From Saccharomycopsis fibuligera x Saccharomycopsis cf. fibuligera (taxonomy: Eukaryota; Ascomycota; Saccharomycetes; Ascoideales; Saccharomycopsidaceae), in the NCBI GenBank assembly GCA_001936135.1, contig CP012810.1, positions 1,612,001 through 1,676,000 on the forward strand: 64,000 nt of DNA, in the 5' to 3' direction. The notes beneath the pieces were generated by a model. That model did not search any database. It was given only the letters and a program-made list of their open reading frames with translations, and was not told the origin of the DNA. The position numbers and the translations under genes are program-made. Of this stretch, positions 53,193 to 63,235 are shown piece after piece. Every line of letters starts with the position of its first letter. Position 1 is the first letter of the stretch.

Positions 53193-55529
53193 ATGACTAC
53201 AACAAATAACAATCAAGTGCTTTTGGCAGGCTTGTCTTTGATCCAAGACTCGCCGTTCAAGTCATCCCAAAGCCCCAACCCAAACTCACAAAGCGCAGCT
53301 TTTGCGCAGACATCCCCCAATATAAGTCAATATGATGATCGTAACTTCAGCAATTTATTGGCATTTTTGAAAACAGACTACCACGAACATTTGCACAACA
53401 ACGGCATTATTGCCAGCCCTAACCCGAATGATGATGTGGATTTGGATTCTGATCTAAATTACTTGAATGACTCCTACAAGTTTTATCTTTCTGAGCTATC
53501 CAACACTTTGATTAACAATGAGGCTAATATACTGCATAATCAACAACAATCAAAGGACGGTAGCCGCGACAATAACAATAACGGTCATAGAAACAGCAAG
53601 CTAGCCAACCTCAAAGACATCAAGTTATCCGAAGACATCAAAACACTTTTCAATGTCACGAGAAACTCCAACACTAATGATTTGATTTTGAAAATTTTGA
53701 TAGAGAATTCATTGTACAACTTAAGTCAGTATTTGGATTCGTCAGACGAGTTAGATTTTATTCAGTCTTCAATAAATATTCAACATAGAACAAAAAAAAG
53801 CGCGTTCAGCGGCAACAACTCAACCATATTATCTTTGGATGAAGTGAAAGGCTTGAAACACACTATCTTGAACTTGTATGACGACAAGAGAAAGTTGCAA
53901 AAAGTTGTCAAGGAGACCATCCATGCTTTGAAGGAAATTTTGACCAAATATGCTGATCAGGATTCAAGCAATATAAGCAACGCCAGCTATAAACCTTCAT
54001 CAAGACAGTCAAAGATTGAAATCGAAAACATCAACAGTATCAACAACCAGCTTGAAAGGCAGCTTATTGGATCGTCATTACAAAAATACTTGTCCAGCTG
54101 CGAGCAATTGCAACTGTTGGAAAATGAAATTGAGCTCAATAAGAAGAAGCTCTTCTCTCATTTTTTCACTTGCTTAATTATTGGATACATCAACAATATA
54201 ACCATTAATTTGAAATTGCAAAAAAATTTGCAATCTGATAGACTATCACCATGCACTACACCAAGAACAGCAACTTTTAACGATGCATTAAAATCACCAG
54301 TATTGGATGGCGCTAAGTCTCCGCTTTTTAATCGGAAAAACTCATCTTTACAAATGATTGAAAACAAGACTGCAATTTTTAACAAGTCTATTGATGAAAT
54401 TGTGAGTTTCATTGCCTCGATAGCTGCACAGAAAGATATTCCACTACCTGTACCCGCAGATAAGAGATCTTCAACATTGGTCAGCAATTACAATATAAAT
54501 AATAATCAAGAAATTGTTGGCAAGACAAACTGGGTGAAGAGTTGTATTGACAGAATATTGAATGAAAATCAAGAAAACATGCTTGAGGAAGTCACTTTAC
54601 GAGAAAACGTCCATTTGAGAAGCAAAGATCAACATCATCACAATGGGAACAAAAATGTTGGCGATGACAGCTTAAGCAGTGATAACCTGCCAAATCTGTC
54701 CGAAACCAGTGTCACGAGTGTTGATTTTTCTCCTAATAAACATATCCAGGCACTTGGTGGGAAAATGAATTCACCGCAAATCAACAAATCTCTTCATGAT
54801 TCGCCATTCAATTCAAGATCATCGTCAAATCATTCAGCATATCATAGTAGCAATAGCAAAGAAGTAAATGATTTGAGAACCAAATTGAAAGATTTAAAGT
54901 TTGCAAATGATTATCTCACGAAACAATTCAAAACCGAGCGTGAATCGTTTAATAAGATTCTTGCAGAGCAAAATTTGGCCAAGTTAAACCTTGAAAAAAA
55001 ATTGTCCAATTCTATTCAAAACTTGGAAAAGACAAACTCATTATTAATGCAAAATGAGGCAAGAAATCAAGAACTTGAACGGAAACTTGATGAGAATTTC
55101 CAACAAATCAATAATATGAAGAAAAACATTACAGAGTTAAGGATAGAATCCTTGGGGACCAGTTCACCTAAGAAACATCGCGAGGCGGTTGATCGCTCTT
55201 TGCTCATAAGCAGCAGCAATAACAACACAACTCTTTCTTTTGATGATGATGGCGGCAATAACCTTGATTTAAAGAATAATCCACTAGGTACCCATGAATT
55301 TTTGTCTACGTCATCATTAACAAGCAATAATAATGCCACAGGAGCAGGAGCAGCAGGAGCAGCAGGAGCAGCAGCATCACCAAGTATTGGGATCATGAGA
55401 CAGGAGTTCAAAAAAATGATTGATGAAATCAATAATAAACATTACATTGAGTTGAGTAATGAGATCACCGAACGGAAACGGTTAGAAAATTTGGTGAAGA
55501 TGTATAAAGAGAACAGATCAAAGGAGTGA
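53193..55529 (+). CDS. Unidentified coiled-coil protein, 778 aa
   Basis: I do not recognise a family. The N-terminal half has ordered-looking helical blocks (FSNLLAFLKTDYHEHLHNNG, YLNDSYKFYLSELSNTL, LKHTILNLYDDKRKLQKVVK, KKLFSHFFTCLIIGYINNIT). An Asn/Ser-rich region with repeated SP sites (SDRLSPCTTPRTATF, LKSPVLDGAKSPLF), possible CDK targets, follows. A long coiled coil spans about residues 557-652, and a second helical segment ends the protein (MRQEFKKMIDEINNKHYIEL). An Ala/Gly run (GAGAAGAAGAAA) precedes the last helix. The layout suggests a cytoskeletal, polarity or secretion scaffold, but this is inference only. ATG at 53193 in CACCATG context. Certain as a gene, uncertain in function. 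Confidence 0.8.
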   Translation: MTTTNNNQVLLAGLSLIQDSPFKSSQSPNPNSQSAAFAQTSPNISQYDDRNFSNLLAFLKTDYHEHLHNNGIIASPNPNDDVDLDSDLNYLNDSYKFYLSELSNTLINNEANILHNQQQSKDGSRDNNNNGHRNSKLANLKDIKLSEDIKTLFNVTRNSNTNDLILKILIENSLYNLSQYLDSSDELDFIQSSINIQHRTKKSAFSGNNSTILSLDEVKGLKHTILNLYDDKRKLQKVVKETIHALKEILTKYADQDSSNISNASYKPSSRQSKIEIENINSINNQLERQLIGSSLQKYLSSCEQLQLLENEIELNKKKLFSHFFTCLIIGYINNITINLKLQKNLQSDRLSPCTTPRTATFNDALKSPVLDGAKSPLFNRKNSSLQMIENKTAIFNKSIDEIVSFIASIAAQKDIPLPVPADKRSSTLVSNYNINNNQEIVGKTNWVKSCIDRILNENQENMLEEVTLRENVHLRSKDQHHHNGNKNVGDDSLSSDNLPNLSETSVTSVDFSPNKHIQALGGKMNSPQINKSLHDSPFNSRSSSNHSAYHSSNSKEVNDLRTKLKDLKFANDYLTKQFKTERESFNKILAEQNLAKLNLEKKLSNSIQNLEKTNSLLMQNEARNQELERKLDENFQQINNMKKNITELRIESLGTSSPKKHREAVDRSLLISSSNNNTTLSFDDDGGNNLDLKNNPLGTHEFLSTSSLTSNNNATGAGAAGAAGAAASPSIGIMRQEFKKMIDEINNKHYIELSNEITERKRLENLVKMYKENRSKE

Positions 55530-56674
55530 TGCTTTTTTTTTTTTTTTTTTTCCTGGGTGCTTGGTTGTTACTGCTGTTTTTCTTTTTTTTTCTTCCTTAC
55601 CAAGTTTTTTGAACTTTGATTTTTCACGTCTCTTTTTCTTGTTATTATTGTGTTCACTTTCATAGATATCTTATTTGCTAGATTTTTGTTTCTTTTTGGT
55701 TTCTGCCCTGCAAAATATTTTCTGGGTACTACTTATCTGCCTTTCTTTTTCTTTTCTTTTTTTTTTTTTTTTTTTTTCTCTCTCTTTTCGGTGCAGCATA
55801 AACTGATTTTGTAGCTATGGTGAGGATTCAAATCTAATTTATGATTTGGAATACAACTAAGCTTTTCGAAACGCACAAAATACTGCTACTTCACTTCTGG
55901 TTTTACTTCTCTTTTCATGTCGTTTTTTTTTTCTTTGTTTCTTGACATTTTTCCTGCTTACCTCGATTCTTTATTCATATGTTTGTGGTTTTAAGATTTC
56001 CTTGACTTTACTATGCATACTCACTACACACTTTTTTTTTTTTTTTTTCATCTTTTTTTATTTTTATTTTACTTTTTATGGCATTCTGAACTTTATGTTA
56101 GTTTTTTTTTTTTTTTTTTTTCCTTTTTTTTTCCCCCTACTACCTTAAATAAAAGATACACACACTAGAATCTAAGCTGGTTAGTAAAAAGGCAGTAAAG
56201 ATAATATCTCTTGCAAACCACAGTATTCCAACATTCAATGGGCTTGTCTTGGTGATCTCGGGCTTAATCGCGCGCTACATGTTCTTACCAAAGCAAAGCA
56301 CCCACTTCCGTGCTATCATATCAACTGTCTGACAAAACAAATTGTTTTGTTTTTCAAGAGGGCAGGTTACAAGCAAATAGGCGGGTGTTTTACGGCAAAC
56401 AATTCTGGAGCTCTCTAAGCATCGAATAAGATGACTATCTAAGAATTATATCTAGGAGAAGCGGACCTTGCATAGCCAGTGAAGAAATATTAACTGGTAA
56501 CAAGAAAAAGACAAAAAAATAGAACCAAGTATAACACAGATGGAAAAAGAAAAGCACAAGTATTTCTAATATGTTTGTAGAAGAAATTTCTGTAAAAAAA
56601 AAACAAAGAAACGAAAAAAAAACAAACAAAAAAACAAAAAACAAAAAACAAAAAACAAAAAAAAAAAAAAAAAA
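55530..56674. other. Intergenic, convergent, extremely T-rich
   Basis: 1.1 kb between convergent genes, dominated by poly(T) and T-rich sequence on the plus strand and A-rich runs near YCP4 (56596-56674). No gene is seen; the short open stretches are homopolymer artefacts. Confidence 0.6.
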
Positions 56675-56798
56675 TTACATAATTATGCAACACTTGCTTG
56701 AAGAATTTTTGCTAGTGGCTTTTTCATCGCTGTCATTAGTTTGAGCCTGTCTCTTTTCTTGGGTCGTTTTTTGCTTAGCTGGAGCAGCTTCTTCATTA

Positions 56799-56845
<47 letters not shown>

Positions 56846-57686
56846 CTCCTCACTGTTTTCAGCCGCAACAGCAGCATTAGTACCCTTGAGAGCAGTTACA
56901 TCATCTTGTTTGTTGCTCACCACTGCGTCTTTGTCAACTTTAGCAAAGTTGTACTTTTGGCTAACAACTTTGAAAAACTCAGCCCCTTGAATAGTAGCGA
57001 TTTTGATTTCCAATTCACTAGCTTGTCTTTCACCAGTTGGACCAGCAAATAAACCAGCACCCCAAGGAGAACCACCGTGAACTTCATCTAAAGTGGTAAT
57101 TTCGCCGAATGCAGCACTGTAGCCTAATGGAACGTAGATCAACCCATGGTGGGCGAAAATCGACAAGTAGTTTCTAACAGTGACTTCTTGGCCACCACCT
57201 GGAGTACCAGTGGAAACAAACACGCCGGCAGGTTTACCGTAAAGAGCGCCTTCTGCCCAGAGGCCGCCAGTAGCACCCCAAAATTCAAACCATTGAGCTG
57301 GCAAAGAGCCGAATCTTGTAGGCACCCCAAAAAGGAACGCATCATAAGCTTCAAGGATTTCTGGAGTAGCAATGGCGAATTCTTCTTCTGATGGTGGCGG
57401 AGGGGCATGCATTTTGTCGAGAACTTCTTGTGGAAGGGTTTCTGGAACACGGAAAAGATCAGCTTGACCACCAGCGGAAACAACGCCCTGTTGGACGTGT
57501 TTGGCAAAGTCGAATAAGTGACCCCAAGTGGAGTAAGTGATGATCTATGGTTGTTAGTAATGTGGTTTTTTCGTTTGGTACATATACCGATGGAATCCTC
57601 CCTTTTTCATGGTTTCGTTTTGGGATCTGGCCACACTATAATACTCTTGATGTTCTAAGAATGGTACATACAGCAATCTTGGTCAT
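56675..57686 (-). CDS. YCP4: Flavodoxin-like NAD(P)H:quinone oxidoreductase family protein Ycp4, two exons, CAAX-terminated
   Basis: A WrbA/Pst2-type flavodoxin-fold protein; Candida relatives reduce ubiquinone and protect membranes from oxidation. Coding is complement of 57672-57686 (exon 1, five codons MTKIA) joined to 56675-57544, 294 aa. The 127-nt intron has a GTATGT donor, a TACTAAC branch site and a CATAG acceptor. Exon 2 starts IITYSTWGHLFDFAKHVQQG, completing the FMN-binding loop that the unspliced frame lacks. Further family marks are YDAFLFGVPTRFGSLPAQW, FVSTGTPGGGQE and HGGSPWGAGLFAGPTGERQA. An Ala14 run and charged linker follow, and the C-terminus is KCCIIM, a CAAX box with a neighbouring cysteine that could be palmitoylated. 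It is head-to-head with a second family member at 61224. Confidence 0.88.
56801..56844. repeat. (AGC)14 run, poly-Ala in YCP4
   Basis: An uninterrupted AGC/GCT run encodes the Ala tract in the linker between the flavodoxin domain and the CAAX end. Confidence 0.9.
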
Positions 57687-58180
57687 TTTTTTTTCTTTCT
57701 TTTGAAATAGGTTTTATATGTGAATACTTGTATTTCAATGTCTTTGGTGAATTGGCAGATTGAATAAAGAGTTACGCGGATAGTAGATCTTCAGATAGCT
57801 TGGTGAAATGAAACTGAGACAACAACAAATGCAAAATTCAAAGAGATAAAGTTGGCTGGATGTGGTAGTGCTTTTCTTTTTCTGAGAACCTTATCGAATA
57901 ACGGGGCGAAATCAGACACAAGTGTAATGGCACCGAAAAAGTTTTCTGTATTTTGAAATCGAAAATATTACTTCTGAACAAGACGGAGAGACTCAAAAGA
58001 AAGAAAGATAGAGATAAACAAAGAAACGCAACATCAACCCAGGGATGCTTGAAATTATTTATATACCAGCCGCATTACTTTTTCCCAGCGAATGGATGCG
58101 AGATGCACGATGCAGTACAATTGCTTCTTGCTGTAGTGGCATTAATACTAATATTGATATTACTGTGTATTATGCGCTTC

Positions 58181-58216
58181 TTACTCAGCGCAGTCGGTCT
58201 TACTAAACGTTACTAA
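58181..58216. promoter_or_regulatory. Yap1/Cap1-type site cluster
   Basis: TTACTCA at 58181-58187 is followed by TTACTAA at 58200-58206 and again at 58210-58216, the latter two exactly 10 bp apart (one helical turn). TTACTAA is the classic Yap1/Cap1 element. The cluster lies about 500-530 bp upstream of the YCP4 start. Occupancy and function are inferred. Confidence 0.55.
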
Positions 58217-59546
58217 GCGGGCTGTGGCTGGTGCGCGCCCGTTGTTACTTACCATGGTGGAAACTTGTATGGTAGTGCAAATAGGCCCATCTTGAGTTCA
58301 ATTTAAGCGAGAGAGCACGCCCGATGCGATGGAAAAGGGTGACAAATGATTGACCATGGACACCAATCAGGAGCGCGGTGTGGGAGGGGGAAACAAAGTC
58401 CGGATGCTCAATGGGATAGACATCAATGTATTCTAATGCTTAGTGGAGCGTACTGTCAGTAATATATGTTAGTCAGTATGAATAATCGGGTTTTCCTGCG
58501 AGCTTGATTACGAGATGCTGAGTGAATCTCTAAACCAAAACCAAAACCAATTCAATGTGCTTGCGGCTGTTACGTTATCTTTGCGACAGGGTGCTAAATC
58601 TTCCCGCGACCCTGCTTGTAAATATACACAACGACCAGAGAGAATAGAAGAAGAGCCAAATGCATTTGCTTGCACGTTAATCTGTAGATGATAGTTACCC
58701 AATTGAGGCAAGGGAGCATTGTGGGCTACGTGCATGTATACATCATTTTGCTACAGGCTCACCAAAATAAATTTCATTAGATTTCATCAAGCTCAAAGAC
58801 ACTATACTATGAAAGCCACGCACATGTTTGGCAAAAATCACTACCATAGACTAACTAATTGTCACTGCAGCTTACCGCGTAGCACGTGTAGCCTAAGCTA
58901 AGCGCCAAGTTCCTCAAACGAAAGCCGAGACAAATTGATAAGCCGAGGTCCTCAATTAAACCACATTGGAGCAGAAGTTTAACTTCTTTTTTCTAATGGG
59001 CTGCCTGATTCGGAGAGCATATTGGATGGATCTCCAAGCTGCTGTACACAGCAGACGGCTGGGGCTGGCTGTATGAGCTATTCCCGTAGGTCTGGTAGGT
59101 CTACCTTAATTGATTAATTAATTAATTTTGAAGTGTCGACTGCACTTGGACAGATGACACCACAGTAAGCCACCTCTATTACATATAGCGGCAATACTAC
59201 TGGCTGTTTGGAAAGTATCTTGCTAATCCAGGCGTACGTACATCTATCTCCTCGTTGATCCTTCGAATACTCAAGAAGCGCGGTCGAGATTAGATTCCGC
59301 TTTCCGGGGATTACCCGCACACGGGATCTGCTCTTAGCGGCATCGAGACAACGCACAGCTACGCAATAGCATGCGTGGACTACTGCACTACTACTGCAGG
59401 AATCTGTGTCCGATTGCATACACCGGTGCAGCAACAGACAGGACCCCCCAAAAAAAAAGGACACTTTCAGCAATTAAAGGCCCCCACAGCTGCAACCAGA
59501 GCAGCAGCTCTTGACCAGAGACACTTCTGTTTGGCATTGAGCGACA

Positions 59547-60034
59547 TCACTGGAAGACCATCAGGGTCTTATTAACAGCAATCAGGTCGAAAAAACCAGC
59601 ACGTCCGGCTTCCACTGCTTCAGAGAAATTGTAGACCATGTAGTTTATCTGAACAAAGAAGCAGTAGCTGCCCACGTTGAATAGCGGAGCAACAACCCCA
59701 TCGGAATGCGTCAACGGTTGAAACACTATTGGAACGTAGCACAGCACAGCACTGCACTGAAATGCCCAGAAAAACATCTCTCTTTGAAACGAACGGGCAT
59801 AGATTCCAACTGCAGTGATGAATTGTATAGTATTATGTGTACTGTGAGTGTCGTGCCTGTAGCTCGCCAGGCGTGATGTGATACACATAGTGAGGTGAAG
59901 CCAAGCCAGTTCAGTTGACTTGATACTACTACGCTTGCTCCACAAAACTTAATGGTACCGAGAGAAGGCTTCATCTTTACTTGTTTGATTTCGGTCATTT
60001 TACTGCCGGGCTTTGTGAGCCTTGAGCCCAACAA
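59547..60034 (-). pseudogene. Possible decayed membrane-protein relic
   Basis: A minus-strand open stretch without a usable ATG in its longest part encodes two or three hydrophobic segments (MFFWAFQCSAVLCYVPIVFQ, APLFNVGSYCFFVQINYMVY) and a plausible C-terminal end with a stop. An overlapping second frame upstream starts with ATG. The pattern suggests one or two breaks in an old membrane-protein gene, but chance in this GC-richer spacer is not excluded. Family not recognised. Confidence 0.3.
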
Positions 60035-60708
60035 ACAACTTTTGTCAGACAGAGTCCTGCAATCTGTGCGAGCAATTTTTATGCTATATATAGGATACGG
60101 AAGACCGTTGTTTTGCCGATCAATCGATCGCCCAACTGCTTCGCCACACCAAAGACTGAAGGCAAAGCTGTTCGTCGTGTAACAGTTGTTAGGGCTGACT
60201 GTCTTGTCTGACTGGCAAGCCGTAGTCGTAGTCGGTGGTTAATGTGAGTTTCTCGGCAATAGTGATATCAATGGCTATTACCTGCCAGCTGCCTACTTTA
60301 GTTACGATTGCTATATAGTTGGGGGGTGGGGAGCCGGCTACCGCTTCAAAACAGTTCAAGCGTATGCCATGTAGCATCATTAGCTAAATTAGACTGCGGT
60401 TAGCTTGAACAGCCAGGGGCAGCCACCTGCCCTAAACGGCAACTTCCTACACATGCACCAGGGATAGATCTGTTTAGCATACATATGCCTATCTATTGTA
60501 CTCAATCACACAATCGCAATACATGTATTGTATGCTTTTTTTTTTTTTTTTTTTTTTTTTTTTTCTTGCCCCCAGAGTACAGAATATGGGCTACTATTGA
60601 TGCGGTGCTGTTACAATCACAATGGCTGGCTAGATAATTACGGAAGGATCGGCAGTTACTGCAAGATTTGGCCACACTCAAGAGTAATTTATGAATTCAA
60701 GGAAACAG

Positions 60709-60775
60709 TGCTACGCAGCAGCGTATGCTAGCTACGTAGCAGCAGCTATGTTAGCTAGCTGCAGAAAGTGCTGCA
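60709..60775. promoter_or_regulatory. Palindrome-rich GCTA/TAGC cluster
   Basis: The stretch contains the palindrome GCTACGTAGC, repeated GCTAGC or TAGCTAGC, GCAGCAGC and CTGCAG words, and could fold on itself imperfectly. It lies about 450-510 bp upstream of the PST-like gene. The role is unknown. Confidence 0.35.
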
Positions 60776-61223
60776 AAATAGAGTTGGCTACCATTTAACC
60801 CAATTTATGCGATTAATTTTTGAAGCCCCATCGCTGATATCGCGTCGTGCCGGGGTTGTTGCTGAGTGCTTGATAGCATGGCTCATATAAATAAATAAGT
60901 GCATCTCCGCCGTTTTACCGTCTTGTCTTTTACTTTTGTTTTTGTTTATCTTTGTCTCACTTCTTGGTTTCAATAAATTCTATAAGACTTTCTTTTGGTC
61001 ATTTTTCCACTTTGAGTAACCTCTTTTTTTTTTTTTCTTTTTCAAAGGGCTTATCAGTTTTAAGTAATACAATAGGGCGCTCTAGCAGATATTCATAATA
61101 GCTATAATTACAGGACAATATCCTGAAATATATTCAATTTGATGCCAAAGTTAGCTAAACAAAGCCAAATAGTTTTGAAATAGCCAATTAATAGTCTTCC
61201 AAACAAACACACACACGCACACA

Positions 61224-62114
61224 ATGGCTCCTAAAGTAGCAGTCATCTTCTACACCAACTACGGCCACACGTATGAACTCGCCAAAGAAATCCAAAAAGG
61301 AGTATATGAGGCTGGTCTCAATGATGACATATACCGCATACCTGAAGCACAGCAAGGCTTCCCGGTAGTATCATCATTGCAAATACCCACATCGGCGCCT
61401 TCATCTTCATCATCGAATCCATACGGTGACGAGTCTAGCTCATCTGTGACAACCACCCCAAGCAAAGATGATTCCTCAATTGCCGCCAAACTGAATAGCG
61501 GCGACACGGTGCCTGATATCCGTTCCTTATCGTCAATGCCTCAACTGAATCAAAACCATTACCACCACCAGCACCAACGAAGCCAAATATCAAACTACAA
61601 TTCCAACAGCAAAAATAGCAAACATTATTCACTGGCGAAAAAAGTGCCTATTGCCACCACCCAAACGCTAGAAAAATACGACGCTTTTCTCTTTGGCATT
61701 CCCAGCAAATTCGGCAACTATCCGGCAGAATGGAAATCTTTTCTCGATAAGACAGGCGCCCTATGGGCTCGTGGAGCTTTGCTTGGGAAGCCAGCAGGAA
61801 TGTTTGTGCTGACGGGAACCATTGGCGGTGGGCAAGAAGCAACTATATTGAGCGCCATATCCGTGCTCGTGCATCATGGAATGATTTTTGTTCCCTTGGG
61901 ATACAGAAATGCCACAGCTTCATTGAAGAAAAGTGCAAGCAGTGACGACGGTAGTGGTACACGAAATGGAGAAGGGTATAATGTGCTCGCTGGCAGTCCA
62001 TGGGGCTCTGGCGTTTACGCAGGACCAAATGGCTTGAGGGCGCCATCAAGCATTGAGTTGAAGACTGCAAGAATCCAAGGGAGAACATTTGCCGAGGTCA
62101 TAAGAAAGTTTTAA
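61224..62114 (+). CDS. Flavodoxin-like protein, PST3/RFS1-like, with large insertions
   Basis: A second WrbA/Pst-family flavodoxin-fold protein. The N-terminus KVAVIFYTNYGHTYELAKEI is the FMN-phosphate loop region; YDAFLFGIPSKFGNYPAEWK, FVLTGTIGGGQEATIL and LAGSPWGSGVYAGPNGLRAP are further family marks. Two insertions are unusual: about 95 residues of Ser/Asn/His-rich sequence after IPEAQQGFPV (residues about 48-143), and about 25 residues after LGYRNATAS. These raise the length to 296 aa from the usual ~200. No CAAX box (ends FAEVIRKF), unlike YCP4. Adjacent to and divergent from YCP4, an arrangement I recall for Candida PST3/YCP4, which suggests an old duplicate pair. A TTACTCA-type site (TGAGTAA, 61013-61019) lies about 205 bp upstream. 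Confidence 0.8.
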   Translation: MAPKVAVIFYTNYGHTYELAKEIQKGVYEAGLNDDIYRIPEAQQGFPVVSSLQIPTSAPSSSSSNPYGDESSSSVTTTPSKDDSSIAAKLNSGDTVPDIRSLSSMPQLNQNHYHHQHQRSQISNYNSNSKNSKHYSLAKKVPIATTQTLEKYDAFLFGIPSKFGNYPAEWKSFLDKTGALWARGALLGKPAGMFVLTGTIGGGQEATILSAISVLVHHGMIFVPLGYRNATASLKKSASSDDGSGTRNGEGYNVLAGSPWGSGVYAGPNGLRAPSSIELKTARIQGRTFAEVIRKF

Positions 62115-63235
62115 AACTGAACTGTACGGAACCAATCTTGAAATATATATATAAAAAGAAAAAAAAATAAAAAATAAAAAATAATGAAAGAACTGTTTTT
62201 TTTTTTTTTTTTTTCATTTTTTTTTCTTTGTTGCTTGTGTTTTTCATGGTTATTGTTTTCTGTTGAGGAGTTTAAACATACTGTTATAGATTTCTTACTT
62301 TTTTTTGTTCTGCTTGTCTGTTTTTCGATTATTATTTTGTTTCTTTTGCTTCTGTGTTTTTTTTTTTTTTTTTTTTTTGTTTGTTTTTTGTTTTTTGTTT
62401 TCCGGAAGGGTGTTCATGAACTTATGATTTGTGCTTTTGTTTCTTTTCAATATTTATTCTCGCTTTTAAATTGTGCTTTTTAGTATTCCTTTTCTTAAAG
62501 TTTTCTCTCTGCTCAAAATATTACAATGTTTGCTGAGTTCTCTTGCCTATTATTTATATTTTGTATCTGCATACTAGCTCCGATTATATACGCTTGTTGT
62601 ACCAGCAATTGAAATTGGTTCTGTTTGTACTAAAGCATCGCACACTAAGCAGAGGCTATTCTTCTCATGTTTGAGTATTGGAGGATATAAGTGGTTCAAT
62701 TTAAATGTCACAGAATGATTCTTGCGATAACGCCAATATCACCTGCATGTCTTAACAAAAAAGAAGTGGGGGGTCAAGTCTACTGGGTCTATTATGAAAC
62801 CTCGTTTTTAGCTAGAAAACTAACGTCACTTTAAAGGGCGTACAAAAAAGAGTAGTTCTTGCCTTCAAGATGTTGCAAAAAACCGCTGAATGTTCGCACC
62901 AATAGATGAGTATATATTCACTGCAGATAGAAGCGCAGCACTGCAAGGGTTTAGAAGCCTGAGACTGTTGGAAGATGAATTGCATTTGGAATGTAAAATA
63001 TATGTTTTTTTTAAAAAAAAAAATTGGCATGCTGATGCCGTAGACCTGGTTAGTGGCTCATACAAAAAAATTAATGTAAATCTATAAGTAACTTATGTTG
63101 ATTGAAACTAGCATGATATGTATAGAAAAAATAATAATGAACAAAAAAGAATAGAATATGAAGTCTAGAAGGCCGAACCAAACAGAAAAACAAAACAAAA
63201 AAAACAAAAAAAAAAAAAAAAACACATCCCAAAAA
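62115..63235. other. Intergenic, convergent PST-like / DAL5-family
   Basis: 1.1 kb between convergent stops. It is very T-rich at 62194-62400, then balanced sequence. No supported gene. Confidence 0.5.

Larger units (their letters stand above)
57687..61223. other. 3.5-kb divergent spacer between two flavodoxin-like genes
   Basis: The longest gene-free stretch of the window and richer in GC and palindromic words than other spacers. It contains two TTACTAA and one TTACTCA site (58181-58216), a CACGTG at 58883-58888, a possible decayed membrane-protein relic (59547-60034), a poly(T) run (60537-60563), a palindrome-rich cluster (60709-60775) and a TGAGTAA at 61013. No intact gene is supported. 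Confidence 0.6.

Noticed and set aside
62184-62483. 99-codon Phe/Leu-rich ORF after the PST-like gene
   Set aside because: Translation of T-rich 3' flank.
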